Part shown: piece by piece, positions 1 to 7,137 of the stretch | Numbering within the stretch: position 1 is the stretch's first letter | Layout: every line of letters begins with the position of its first letter | NCBI GenBank assembly: GCA_902768605.1 | Contig: CACXLY010000034.1 | Coordinates: 1-32,687, forward strand | DNA length: 32,687 nt | Reading direction: 5' to 3' | Source of the DNA: an uncultured Bacteroidales bacterium | Lineage (GTDB): Bacteria > Bacteroidota > Bacteroidia > Bacteroidales > Bacteroidaceae | The notes under the pieces: model-generated | Told to the model about the DNA's origin: nothing | The model's input: the letters and a program-made list of their open reading frames with translations, nothing else | Database searches by the model: none | Made by a program: the position numbers and the translations under genes

Positions 1-3000
1 CGCCCTTGTCGTCGGTGAAGGTCACCCACTTCACGTCGCAGCGTTCGCCCATGCTCTGAGGCTTCTCGTACTCCTCAGTCATGCCGTTCACCGTGCCGTC
101 CCATACGCCCACGAATGCTGATGTCTTGCGGTCGGGATAATTCTCGTGAGGGCCGCGGCCAAGCCATTGCACATTGCCCAAACGCGGGTCGAGTGCTGCG
201 ATGAGACCAAGGCGGCTGAAGTCCTGGTTGCTTTCGTTGCCGAAGTTGCTCTTGACGCCGATGCTGCCGTCGTTGTAAACGGTATATGTCGTCTCGACAG
301 GTATGGTGGTTCGATTCTCGCGGCCTGACTTGACGTCATACTTGACGGTGATGATTGCGTCGCCGTCTTCCTGCTTCAGTGTCACTTTGGGAGCCACGAT
401 GTCGCTCTTGAAGTTGCCGCGGCGGTCGTTGCTGATGCTGCGGAATCCGTTGAAGGTGAAAGACCCACCCCAACCCTCCCTTAAAGGGAGGGAGGAAGTC
501 TCCCCTTTAAGGGGAGATTTAGAGGGGTCTGCGATAATTGGCTTTCCGTTATACGACAGCTCGGTCACGGCGCCGCTTTGCTTGCTGACGGCAAACGCAA
601 AGCCATCGCCCTTGACGCTCACTTGCTGCGCATTCTCCTCGACCTTGAGGGCACCGCCCACCTTGACAGCATCCATGAGCGTGGGCTCGCCATACTTCAG
701 ACAAAGCTGTTCGCAGGCAACCTCATGTCCTGCCTCTGCCCAGCGCGTCGCCTCCTTGAGTTTCAGCGAGACGTTGAGGTGATAGAGTCCTTTGCCGGCA
801 GGCACTTCGCAGGGCAGATCGATAAAGCAGCTGTCGCCGGGCAGCACTTCGGGCAGCGCGGCTGTGCCTGCCTTAATCATCTTGCCGTCGCGCAGGAGGC
901 TGTAGGAGAAGGTGAAGTCGCTGAGGGGCGTGAAGCAGTAGCGGTTGCGGATGCGGAGCTTGCCCTCTTGCGTCAGCTTGAAGTCGACGTACTGATACAC
1001 CTTCTTGACCTCGAGGAGCTTTGGCGTGACGTGACGGTCGGCGGTGATGATGCCGTTGCAACAGAAGTCGTTGTCGTTGGGATAGTCGCCGAAGCCACCG
1101 CCATAGTACATGTTTGTCGTCGGCTCACCCCATTTGCAGAGGCTCTGGTCCACCCAGTCCCAGATGCAGCCGCCTATCATGCGCTTGCTCTCGAACTCAA
1201 TGTAGTCCCAGTACTCCTGCAGGTTGCCAATGGCGTTGCCCATGGCGTGGGCGTATTCGCAGAGGAAGAACGGGCGCTCCTTCAGGTTCTCGTCCTTGTC
1301 GAGTCTGATCATGTTGGGCAGGTTGGGGTACATGCGGCTGTCCATGTCTGCCACTTCGTTCATGCCTTCATAGTGTATGAGGCGGTCGTCGAGCTCTTGG
1401 ATGGCCTTCTTGCTTGCGACGAAGTTCTCGCCACCGCCGCATTCGTTGCCCATGCTCCAGAAGATGACGCTGGGGTGGTTACGGTCGCGCAGCACCATGC
1501 GAACCTGACGGTCCACATACTGCGCCTCCCACTTCGGGTTGCGGCTAAGGCTGTGATTGCCATGGCACTCCACGTCGGCCTCGTCCATCACGTAGATGCC
1601 GTAGTAGTCGTAGAGTGCATACATGCGCGGGTCGTTGGGATAGTGGCTCGTGCGGACCGTGTTGAGGTTGTAGCGTTTCATCAGGAGGATGTCCTCGATC
1701 ATGCTTTCCACGGGGATGGCCTTGCCGTAGATGGGGTGCGTGTCATGTCGGTCGGCGCCCTTGAACATCACGCGCTTGCCGTTGATGAACACCTGTCCGC
1801 CGCGGTTCTCTATCTTGCGGAAGCCGTACTTCTGCGTATAGACGTCGCCGCCCACGCTGATGTTGACGGTGTAGAGATTGGGCGTCTCGGCCGTCCACAG
1901 CTTTGGGTTCTGCACTTCGAGGTTGAGCTGTGCGTCCTTCTTGCCTGTCTCTATGCCGCTGACTTGCAGTATGGCTGTCTGGATGGTTTTGCCTGCGGGG
2001 TCGACCAGCTCAACGTCCACACGGGCATCTGCCTTTTTGCCGAGGTTCTGGAGGGCAATGTCGATGCCGAGGAAGGCACGACCGAAGTTGTTGCCACCGC
2101 CGCGGCGTCCGCGTCCGCCCATCATCGAACGGAGTCGGACGTCCTGCACATGCAGCTTCTGGCGTGCTTCGAGATAGACGTCGCGATGTATGCCGCTCAG
2201 GCGGAACATGTCCTGATCCTCGATGTACGAGCCGTCGCTCCAGCGATAGACTTCTACGCAGACGAGGTTCTCGATGCCCGGCTTGATGTATTTCGTCACG
2301 TCGAACTCGGCATCGACATTGGGAGCCTGCGTGTAGCCCACCTTTTGGCCGTTCACCCAGACATAGGCGGCGCTGTAGATGCCGTTGAAGTGGAGGTAGA
2401 TTTCGCGGCCGTCCCAAGAGGCGGGCACCGTGATGGTGCGGCGGTAGCTGCCCACAGCGTTGGGCTCGTTCACCACCGTGTAGCCGTCCTGACCTTTGAT
2501 GAAGGGGGGCAGGTTCTTGAATGGGTAGGTCACGTTGGTGTAGATGGGCGTGCCGTAGCCCTGCATCTCCATGCACGAGGGCACGGGAATGGTCTTCCAC
2601 GACGAGGCGTCGTACGAAGTCTTATAGAAGTCGACGGGGCGGTCTTCGGGCTTCGGAACCCAATGGAACTGCCATTGTCCGTTGAGCATCACCCTGAGGG
2701 AAGAGTTCGGCCAAAGCCAGGGCTGCTGGTAGGCAGCGTCGCCCTTCATCTCTTTCTCGCTGGCGTAGAGCAACATAGTGGCGCGGCCAGGCTCCTTGTT
2801 GATGCCGAAGATGGCCTCGTTCTCCCAGTCGTTCTTCGACTTCTGTGCCTCGCTGAGCGCATCTACCTTGAGGTTCGTCTTGACGAGCCGCCACTGGAGG
2901 TACTCGCTGGAATTGGTTCCCTTGAGCTGCCAGACGTGTCCGCCGGGCTGGCAGTTGTCGTTGTAGCCGAGCTTCAGACCGCCTGCGAAGCACGTCAGGA

Positions 3001-3361
3001 CGTATGTCTCGGCCCCGCTCTTCTCGACGAGCCACTGCTGGTTATGGTTTCTGAGGTTGAGGTCCCAACTGAGCACCTCGCCCTCCTGCGGGCCGTGATT
3101 GCCGTTGTCGAGCGCCAGCTCGCAGCTCGGGCTGTAAAGGCAGTAGTAGCCCTGCCTGTCGGACTTGATGAAGCGCCACACCTGCGTCTGCGATTTCTTG
3201 TTGACGGGCGAGAATGTGATGGTGCCGTTTTGGTTGTCGAGAGCAAGGCCGTCGCCAATCTCCAGGCGGTAGCCCTGTTCGGGGTCAAAGTCCTGTGCCA
3301 TAAGGCAAAGTGTGCCGCAGAACAGCGCCGCGAGTAGCACGGAAAAGAGTCTTCTTGTCAT
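1..3361 (-). CDS. Secreted GH2 beta-galactosidase with N-terminal ricin-like domain (3' truncated by window)
   Basis: I read one open frame of 1120 codons from the ATG at 3361 to the window edge. It starts with a signal peptide (MTRRLFSVLLAALFCGTLC) and then a ricin-B/beta-trefoil-like region (about residues 27-165) with NQQW, EYLQW and QVWRF repeats. GH2 jelly-roll, immunoglobulin-like and TIM-barrel domains follow. The acid/base is probably E640 in WSMGNECGGG and the nucleophile E702 in FFLCEYAHAMGN. The visible end (EKPQSMGERCDVKW) matches the beta-galactosidase small-chain domain, so little is missing. It should hydrolyse terminal beta-galactosides in the periplasm or at the surface; the true substrate is not determinable. 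Oddity: a 68-bp palindromic repeat (462-529) is translated in frame near residue 950 as PSKSPLKGETSSLPLREG. Its own promoter lies just upstream. Confidence 0.93.
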   Translation of the reverse strand, partial: MTRRLFSVLLAALFCGTLCLMAQDFDPEQGYRLEIGDGLALDNQNGTITFSPVNKKSQTQVWRFIKSDRQGYYCLYSPSCELALDNGNHGPQEGEVLSWDLNLRNHNQQWLVEKSGAETYVLTCFAGGLKLGYNDNCQPGGHVWQLKGTNSSEYLQWRLVKTNLKVDALSEAQKSKNDWENEAIFGINKEPGRATMLLYASEKEMKGDAAYQQPWLWPNSSLRVMLNGQWQFHWVPKPEDRPVDFYKTSYDASSWKTIPVPSCMEMQGYGTPIYTNVTYPFKNLPPFIKGQDGYTVVNEPNAVGSYRRTITVPASWDGREIYLHFNGIYSAAYVWVNGQKVGYTQAPNVDAEFDVTKYIKPGIENLVCVEVYRWSDGSYIEDQDMFRLSGIHRDVYLEARQKLHVQDVRLRSMMGGRGRRGGGNNFGRAFLGIDIALQNLGKKADARVDVELVDPAGKTIQTAILQVSGIETGKKDAQLNLEVQNPKLWTAETPNLYTVNISVGGDVYTQKYGFRKIENRGGQVFINGKRVMFKGADRHDTHPIYGKAIPVESMIEDILLMKRYNLNTVRTSHYPNDPRMYALYDYYGIYVMDEADVECHGNHSLSRNPKWEAQYVDRQVRMVLRDRNHPSVIFWSMGNECGGGENFVASKKAIQELDDRLIHYEGMNEVADMDSRMYPNLPNMIRLDKDENLKERPFFLCEYAHAMGNAIGNLQEYWDYIEFESKRMIGGCIWDWVDQSLCKWGEPTTNMYYGGGFGDYPNDNDFCCNGIITADRHVTPKLLEVKKVYQYVDFKLTQEGKLRIRNRYCFTPLSDFTFSYSLLRDGKMIKAGTAALPEVLPGDSCFIDLPCEVPAGKGLYHLNVSLKLKEATRWAEAGHEVACEQLCLKYGEPTLMDAVKVGGALKVEENAQQVSVKGDGFAFAVSKQSGAVTELSYNGKPIIADPSKSPLKGETSSLPLREGWGGSFTFNGFRSISNDRRGNFKSDIVAPKVTLKQEDGDAIITVKYDVKSGRENRTTIPVETTYTVYNDGSIGVKSNFGNESNQDFSRLGLIAALDPRLGNVQWLGRGPHENYPDRKTSAFVGVWDGTVNGMTEEYEKPQSMGERCDVKWVTFTDDKG
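462..529. repeat. Class II palindromic element inside the beta-galactosidase gene
   Basis: The element has outer inverted ends GACCC/GGGTC and two inner palindromes, CCCTCCCTTAAAGGGAGGG and TCTCCCCTTTAAGGGGAGA. The same module type occurs at 6334-6430, 9428-9458 and 20769-20840, so this is a dispersed repeat rather than conserved coding sequence. It is read through in frame by the gene on the minus strand. Confidence 0.85.
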
Positions 3362-3393
3362 AGCGTATAAAGATTTAGTGTATAATTGCTATG

Positions 3394-3424
3394 CAAAGGT
3401 ACGAAAAAATGAGGACAACACAAA
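3394..3424 (-). promoter_or_regulatory. Bacteroidetes-type promoter of the beta-galactosidase gene
   Basis: On the minus strand the -7 box is TACCTTTG (3394-3401), preceded 19 bp upstream by a TTTTG -33 box (3421-3424 and flank). This fits the known sigma-ABfr consensus TTTG-N19-21-TAnnTTTG. The expected transcription start is near 3387, giving a leader of about 26 nt. Confidence 0.7.
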
Positions 3425-3703
3425 AGAAAAACTTGTTTTTCTTGTTGTCTTCCCAAGCGAAAGCACCACCGAGGCCAGTCCCGGCGTTACGAATGGCTGC
3501 GGAGGAAGCAAAAAAAAAGAGGGAACAATACAGTTGTTGACGCCATGGAAGCCTGAAAGGCTGTAAAGACCACAGGCGGGGGTAAAACCCCCGTAACCAG
3601 TGTGGCGGGAAGGAGGAACCCTGAAAGGGTGGCCAGAATTATGATGTCCTGTGGAGGACGAAGCGATGTGAAGCTCGTTTTGTCCAGCCGGAAGACCCGT
3701 CGC
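3402..3703. repeat. Gene-free stretch with a tripartite REP element (class I)
   Basis: I see no credible gene here. Positions 3550-3630 hold a class I REP: a 13-nt hairpin AGCCTGAAAGGCT (3550-3562), then GACCACAGGC and a hairpin CGGGGGT-AAA-ACCCCCG (3577-3593), then a second 13-nt hairpin ACCCTGAAAGGGT (3618-3630). The three-part order matches the copies at 4029-4111, 4594-4670 and 20494-20700. The remainder is low-complexity DNA without coding character. Confidence 0.75.
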
Positions 3704-3923
3704 GACGTGTTCATCTTTTCAACGCCACGTGAGGGAAGTCCAAACGCTTGCTGTGGGAAACGCCAACGCTTGCTGTGGGAAACGCCGACGCTTGCTGTGG
3801 GAAACGCCGACGCTTGCTGTGGGATATGCCGACGCTTGCTGTGGGAAACGGCGACGCTTGCTGTGGGAAACGCCGACGCTTGCTGTGGGAAACGTCAATG
3901 CCACGTGAGGCGTCTGTTTAAGT
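3704..3923. repeat. Array 1 of modular 22-bp repeats
   Basis: Ten consecutive 22-bp units are in exact phase (starts 3704, 3726, 3748, 3770, 3792, 3814, 3836, 3858, 3880, 3902). Each unit has a 6-nt head and a 16-nt body. The body of the seven central units is close to TGGGAAACGCCGACGC with head TTGCTG. The outer units carry GACGTG or CACGTG heads and diverged bodies. The same unit plan recurs at 20848-21001 and, degenerately, at 12946-13077. There is no cas gene and no CRISPR-like spacer structure. Confidence 0.9.
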
Positions 3924-4028
3924 CCCGTCAAGTCGTTATAAACCAAAATAGTTGAACTGAGAACGTTAACACGGCATCATTCCAAACCCGATTGGTTGGT
4001 TTTCACGGGGACACCTTGGGTGCCAGAA
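3924..4028. other. Unassigned spacer between 22-bp array 1 and the RAYT unit
   Basis: No gene or repeat of the classes above is visible, apart from a short GGCACC-like inverted pair at about 4010-4023 (GACACCTTGGGTGCC). Confidence 0.4.
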
Positions 4029-4111
4029 AACCCGAAGGGTTGAAAAGACCACAGGCGGGGGGGAAACCCCCGATTACAACGACAGACACTAACCCCAAGC
4101 CCCGAAGGGGC
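4029..4111 (+). repeat. Tripartite REP element, left flank of the RAYT gene
   Basis: The order is hairpin AACCCGAAGGGTT (4029-4041), then GACCACAGGC, hairpin CGGGGGGGAAACCCCCG (4056-4072), and hairpin GCCCCGAAGGGGC (4099-4111) followed by GACAGA. The last hairpin ends 8 bp from the transposase stop codon. An inverted copy lies on the other side of the gene at 4594-4670. Confidence 0.85.
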
Positions 4112-4119
4112 GACAGAAC

Positions 4120-4575
4120 TCAATCGCCAAATGCGTACCTCTCGTCATAATCAATGCCGTATGCTTCCAGGAGCAATCGGTATTCCTCATTGAAACTTCT
4201 CGTCTTGTGGTGCTCTTCTTGCTTTCGAATATACTGGACAGTCTTGTCGAGCAGAGAGGGGCTGACGGAAAACGCCCCATATCCGTCCTGCCATGCAAAC
4301 GGCATGTAGTGGTCGTCCAGCTGCTTTAACCATTTGCTGCTATATGCTTTAATCTCCCTGACAAAGTCAATCAATGGCATCGACTTTGGTAGGGAAGTCA
4401 GGATGTGAACGTGATTGGTTGTCCCGCCAATCTCGATAGGAATGCCGCCGAGGCCGTTTATTATTCCTCCGATGTAGCGGAAGATTTGCGGAAGGTCCTC
4501 GTCGCGAAAATTCACGCCTGCTGCTTTTACGTGGAATATGAGGTGAATGTCTATCCTTACTAATGAGCTTGCCAT
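4120..4575 (-). CDS. REP-associated tyrosine transposase (RAYT, IS200/Y1 family)
   Basis: This 151-residue protein belongs to the Y1 transposase (HUH single-strand endonuclease) family. The metal-binding HUH motif is H55-V-H57 in TTNHVHIL, and the catalytic tyrosine is probably Y115 in YIRKQ, with Q119 as the usual extra ligand. The WQDGYGAFSVS segment is typical of Bacteroidetes IS200-like proteins. The enzyme nicks and rejoins single-stranded DNA at palindromes. The gene is intact and bracketed by inverted class I REP elements, with a 66-bp REP-derived array beyond its 5' end. I therefore read it as the enzyme that spreads these elements rather than an autonomous IS200. No promoter is evident, so low expression is likely. 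Confidence 0.9.
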   Translation of the reverse strand: MASSLVRIDIHLIFHVKAAGVNFRDEDLPQIFRYIGGIINGLGGIPIEIGGTTNHVHILTSLPKSMPLIDFVREIKAYSSKWLKQLDDHYMPFAWQDGYGAFSVSPSLLDKTVQYIRKQEEHHKTRSFNEEYRLLLEAYGIDYDERYAFGD

Positions 4576-4593
4576 GTGTTTTTATGTTCTGCC

Positions 4594-4670
4594 GCCCCTT
4601 CGGGGCTTGAGTTTGTGTTGCCGCTTGAATCGGGGGTTGACACCCCCGCCTGTGTTCTCAGCGCCCCTTC
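4594..4670 (-). repeat. Tripartite REP element, right flank of the RAYT gene (inverted)
   Basis: In reverse order relative to 4029-4111 it shows GCCCCTTCGGGGC (4594-4606), CGGGGGTTGACACCCCCG (4631-4648), the CCTGTGTTCTC complement of the GACCACAG-type linker, and the hairpin CGCCCCTTCGGGG. The RAYT gene is thus enclosed by two copies facing each other. Confidence 0.82.
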
Positions 4671-5187
4671 GGGGTTATGGTAGCCTGTGTTCTTCATGAG
4701 ATGTCAGCCCCCCGCCTGTGTTCTCAACGCCCCTTCGGGGCTATGGGTGCCTGTGTTCCTCTCATGGGTTGACACCCCCGCCTGTGTTCTCAACGCCCCT
4801 TCGGGGCTATGGGTGCCTGTGTTCCTCTCATGGGTTGATAATCTCGCCTGTGTTCTCAACGCCCCTTCGGGGCTATGGTAGCCTGTGTTCCTCTCATGGG
4901 TTGATAATCTCGCCTGTGTTCTCAACGCCCCTTCGGGGCTATGGGTGCCTGTGTTCCTCATGAGATGTCAGCCCCCCGCCTGTGTTCTCAGCGCCCCTTC
5001 GGGGCTATGGTTGCCTGTGTTCTTCATGAGATGTCAGCCCCCCGCCTGTGTTCTCAACGCCCCTCCGGGGCTATGGGTGCCTGTGTTCCTCTCATGGGTT
5101 GATAATCTCGCCTGTGTTCTCAGCGCCCCTTCGGGGCTATGGTTGCCAGTGTTCCTCTCATGGGTTGATAATCTCGCCTGTGTTCTC
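4648..5187. repeat. 66-bp tandem array derived from the class I REP element
   Basis: Eight complete units and one partial unit repeat with a period of exactly 66 bp (starts 4648, 4714, 4780, 4846, 4912, 4978, 5044, 5110, 5176). Each carries a GCCCCTTCGGGGC hairpin and two copies of GCCTGTGTTC. Two kinds of linker alternate between units: TGGGTTGA-type and GAGATGTCA-type. Because 66 is a multiple of 3 the array is open in several frames, but the translations are repeat artefacts. The last partial unit runs into the 3' end of the mltF-like gene. Confidence 0.92.
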
Positions 5188-6384
5188 CTCTTTATTTTGA
5201 GGCGTTTCTGCTTCTTTCTCTTCAGAAGCCCATTCCTCGGGCGACTTGACGGAGCTCTTGTACTCTCCGTTCTCAAGGCTCTTCTTGGCTGGGGCGGGGA
5301 TGCTGCCTGTGCTGAAGCTGCGGGCGCTGCCGCGGTACTGGTTCCAGCGGTCCATGATGAGGCGGACGTACGCCTCCGTTTCGCTGCCGCGCATGTAACC
5401 GTTCAAGACGTCCGGGTCTCGGTAATAACGCGGCTCTGCAAGGCGAAGGATGAAGGGCGCCACCTCCTGCCAGACCTGATGGTCGCGCCCGGCCTTGCGC
5501 GTCAGCATCTGTGCATCCTGGACGTGCCCGACGCCGCCGTTGTAGGCCGCAAGCGTGAAGCGAATGCGCTCCTCGCTGTCCTTGATGTCGGAGAACGACT
5601 GGCTGACCTTCCTGATATAACGTGCCGAGGCCGCGATGTTCTGCTCGGGGTCGAAGCGCTTATCTGACGGAACGCCCATGGCATCGGCAGTCGAGGGCAT
5701 CAGCTGCATGAGCCCCATCGCCCCCATCGACGAGACGGCCTGGGGGTCGAAGCCTGACTCCTGATAACACATCGCGGCGAGCAACCGCCAGTCCCAGCCG
5801 GCAGAACTGCTATATTTGTGAAAGAGGTCGTCGTACGCCGAGATGATGCCGTGCGCGGCATCCTGCATGACGGGCCGCATGTGGCGTCGGACGGTGACGG
5901 TCGTGTTGTTGGCTGCGCTCTCTATCTGCTTGACGCGCTCGGGCTTCCACCATTCCGCGATGGCTTGCCTCAGGAGCGATTCGCCCTCGCGAGTCTGCCA
6001 CGACGGCATCTCGAGGGCAATGAAATCGATATGCCCCTGCTGGAGCTTTTGCAGGAGCGTCGTGGTGTCGGGGGAAATCTCCATTTGCAGGACGACGCCG
6101 ATGCTTTGCGCGAAGGCCTCGGCAAGCTGGAACTGCAGGCCCATCTCCTTTCCGTGATACTCGTAGTAGGTGTCGGGCCCGCTCAGGGTTCCCGCAATAA
6201 TCGTGCCGCTGGCCTGTATCTCGTGCAGGTCGTAATACTGCAAAGTGTCTGCTTCCTCAGCATCAGTCGCGAAGAGTACGGACGTGTCTTTCTCTTGTTT
6301 GGCTGTGCAAGCGAATAAAATAAAGAGGAGAAAGACCCCTCCTAACCTCCCCTTAAAGGGGAGGAATCTTAACTTTGCGAACAT
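5158..6384 (-). CDS. mltF: MltF-type membrane-bound lytic murein transglycosylase (lipoprotein)
   Basis: The 408-residue protein has a short signal peptide with a lipobox ending at C26 (FILFAC), a solute-binding-protein-3-like domain (about 45-165), and an SLT lysozyme-like domain. The SLT domain carries the catalytic E209 in AAMCYQESGFDP, then GAMGLMQLMPSTA and LAAYNGGVGH. The family cleaves the peptidoglycan glycan strand to a 1,6-anhydro product at the outer membrane. It lies 48 bp after udk, in the same direction. Oddities: the start codon and first 16 residues lie between and within class II palindromes (LPFKGRLGGV is repeat-encoded), and the C-terminal NTGEIINP plus stop codon are encoded by the last partial 66-bp repeat. 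The start is therefore uncertain, but no other ATG gives a lipoprotein signal. Confidence 0.88.
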   Translation of the reverse strand: MFAKLRFLPFKGRLGGVFLLFILFACTAKQEKDTSVLFATDAEEADTLQYYDLHEIQASGTIIAGTLSGPDTYYEYHGKEMGLQFQLAEAFAQSIGVVLQMEISPDTTTLLQKLQQGHIDFIALEMPSWQTREGESLLRQAIAEWWKPERVKQIESAANNTTVTVRRHMRPVMQDAAHGIISAYDDLFHKYSSSAGWDWRLLAAMCYQESGFDPQAVSSMGAMGLMQLMPSTADAMGVPSDKRFDPEQNIAASARYIRKVSQSFSDIKDSEERIRFTLAAYNGGVGHVQDAQMLTRKAGRDHQVWQEVAPFILRLAEPRYYRDPDVLNGYMRGSETEAYVRLIMDRWNQYRGSARSFSTGSIPAPAKKSLENGEYKSSVKSPEEWASEEKEAETPQNKEENTGEIINP

Positions 6385-6430
6385 CGGGACTGCTTTCCTC
6401 CCTCCCTTATAAGGGAAGGTCGGGGTGGGC
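6334..6430. repeat. Pair of class II palindromes spanning the mltF start codon
   Basis: The left module is GACCCCTCCTAA followed by CCTCCCCTTAAAGGGGAGG. The right module is CCTCCCTCCCTTATAAGGGA followed by GGTCGGGGTGGG. They sit head to head with about 30 bp between them, and that spacer contains the mltF ATG (6382-6384). The right end is 2 bp from the udk stop codon. Confidence 0.82.
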
Positions 6431-6432
6431 CA

Positions 6433-7044
6433 TTATGGTTTTATACGGTGAATAATGTATGTCCTCATGATCTCGATGGCTTGCTGGTTGTTGCCGCCTT
6501 GCGGGATGATGAGGTCGGCATAGCGTTTCGTGGGCTCGATGAACTCTTCGTGCATGGGTTTCAAGACGTCGAGATAGCGGTCGAGTACCATTTGCGTGGT
6601 GCGCCCACGCTCTACCGTGTCGCGCTGGATGACGCGAATCAGGCGCTCGTCCGGGTCGGCATCGACGAATATCTTCAGGTCCATGAGCTCGCGCAACTGC
6701 TTCTTCCACAGCGCCATAATGCCTTCGATGATGATGACCTCGCATGGCTCGACGTGCACCGTCTCGGGCAAGCGGTTGCTGATAATGTAGCTGTAGGTCG
6801 GTTGCTCGATACTCTGTCCCTGCCGCAACGCCTGTATCTGCTGGGTGAGAAGCTTCCAGTCGAAGGCGTCGGGATGGTCGAAGTTGATGCGCCTGCGCTC
6901 CTCGGGCGTGAGGTGCGACGTGTCGTTGTAGTAAGAGTCCTGCGGGATGAGCGCCACGCGGTCGGTGGGAAGCGTCTCGAGTATCTTCTTTACGACTGTT
7001 GTCTTGCCAGAGCCAGTGCCTCCGGCGATGCCGATGATATACAT
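6433..7044 (-). CDS. udk: Uridine kinase
   Basis: This 203-residue P-loop kinase phosphorylates uridine and cytidine to UMP and CMP in the cytoplasmic pyrimidine salvage pathway. The Walker A motif is GGTGSGKT at residues 8-15. QDSYYND, the NFDHPDAFDW substrate-binding segment, and the lid-type RLIRVIQRDTVERGRT are all present, and the length is normal for the family. It lies downstream of the fucosidase gene on the same strand with about 65 bp between, and is probably transcribed with mltF, although a palindromic element lies in that junction. The start is the only ATG that precedes the P-loop at the family-typical distance. Confidence 0.96.
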   Translation of the reverse strand: MYIIGIAGGTGSGKTTVVKKILETLPTDRVALIPQDSYYNDTSHLTPEERRRINFDHPDAFDWKLLTQQIQALRQGQSIEQPTYSYIISNRLPETVHVEPCEVIIIEGIMALWKKQLRELMDLKIFVDADPDERLIRVIQRDTVERGRTTQMVLDRYLDVLKPMHEEFIEPTKRYADLIIPQGGNNQQAIEIMRTYIIHRIKP

Positions 7045-7109
7045 CTTTTTATTTACGATTTGACAATTTACGATTTACTATTTCATTCCGCCTGATGGCG
7101 GACAGGGGG
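7045..7109. other. AT-rich degenerate direct repeats plus small hairpin upstream of udk
   Basis: The stretch contains near-repeats of ATTTACGATTT and a short hairpin CCGCC-TGAT-GGCGG (7088-7101). The hairpin follows the old fucosidase stop but has no T-run on the minus strand, so I do not call it a terminator. Confidence 0.45.
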
Positions 7110-7137
7110 TCACTTCAGTGTTGCCCGCAGTATGTAG

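Noticed and set aside
578..3337. 919-codon open frame on the plus strand
   Set aside because: It is the antisense shadow of the GH2 gene, whose minus-strand frame has a signal peptide, catalytic motifs and a promoter.
3704..3923. CRISPR array
   Set aside because: The units are contiguous without variable spacers and no cas genes are nearby.
3602..3955. Cys-rich repeat protein encoded by array 1 (CCGKRQ repeats)
   Set aside because: 22 bp is not a multiple of three, so the repeat changes frame every unit. The reading lacks a promoter and the same DNA repeat is non-coding at two other loci.
4687..4963. Repetitive ORFs across 4687-5276 on both strands (22-residue repeats)
   Set aside because: They are translations of the 66-bp tandem array, open only because the period is a multiple of three. 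No start context or promoter supports them.
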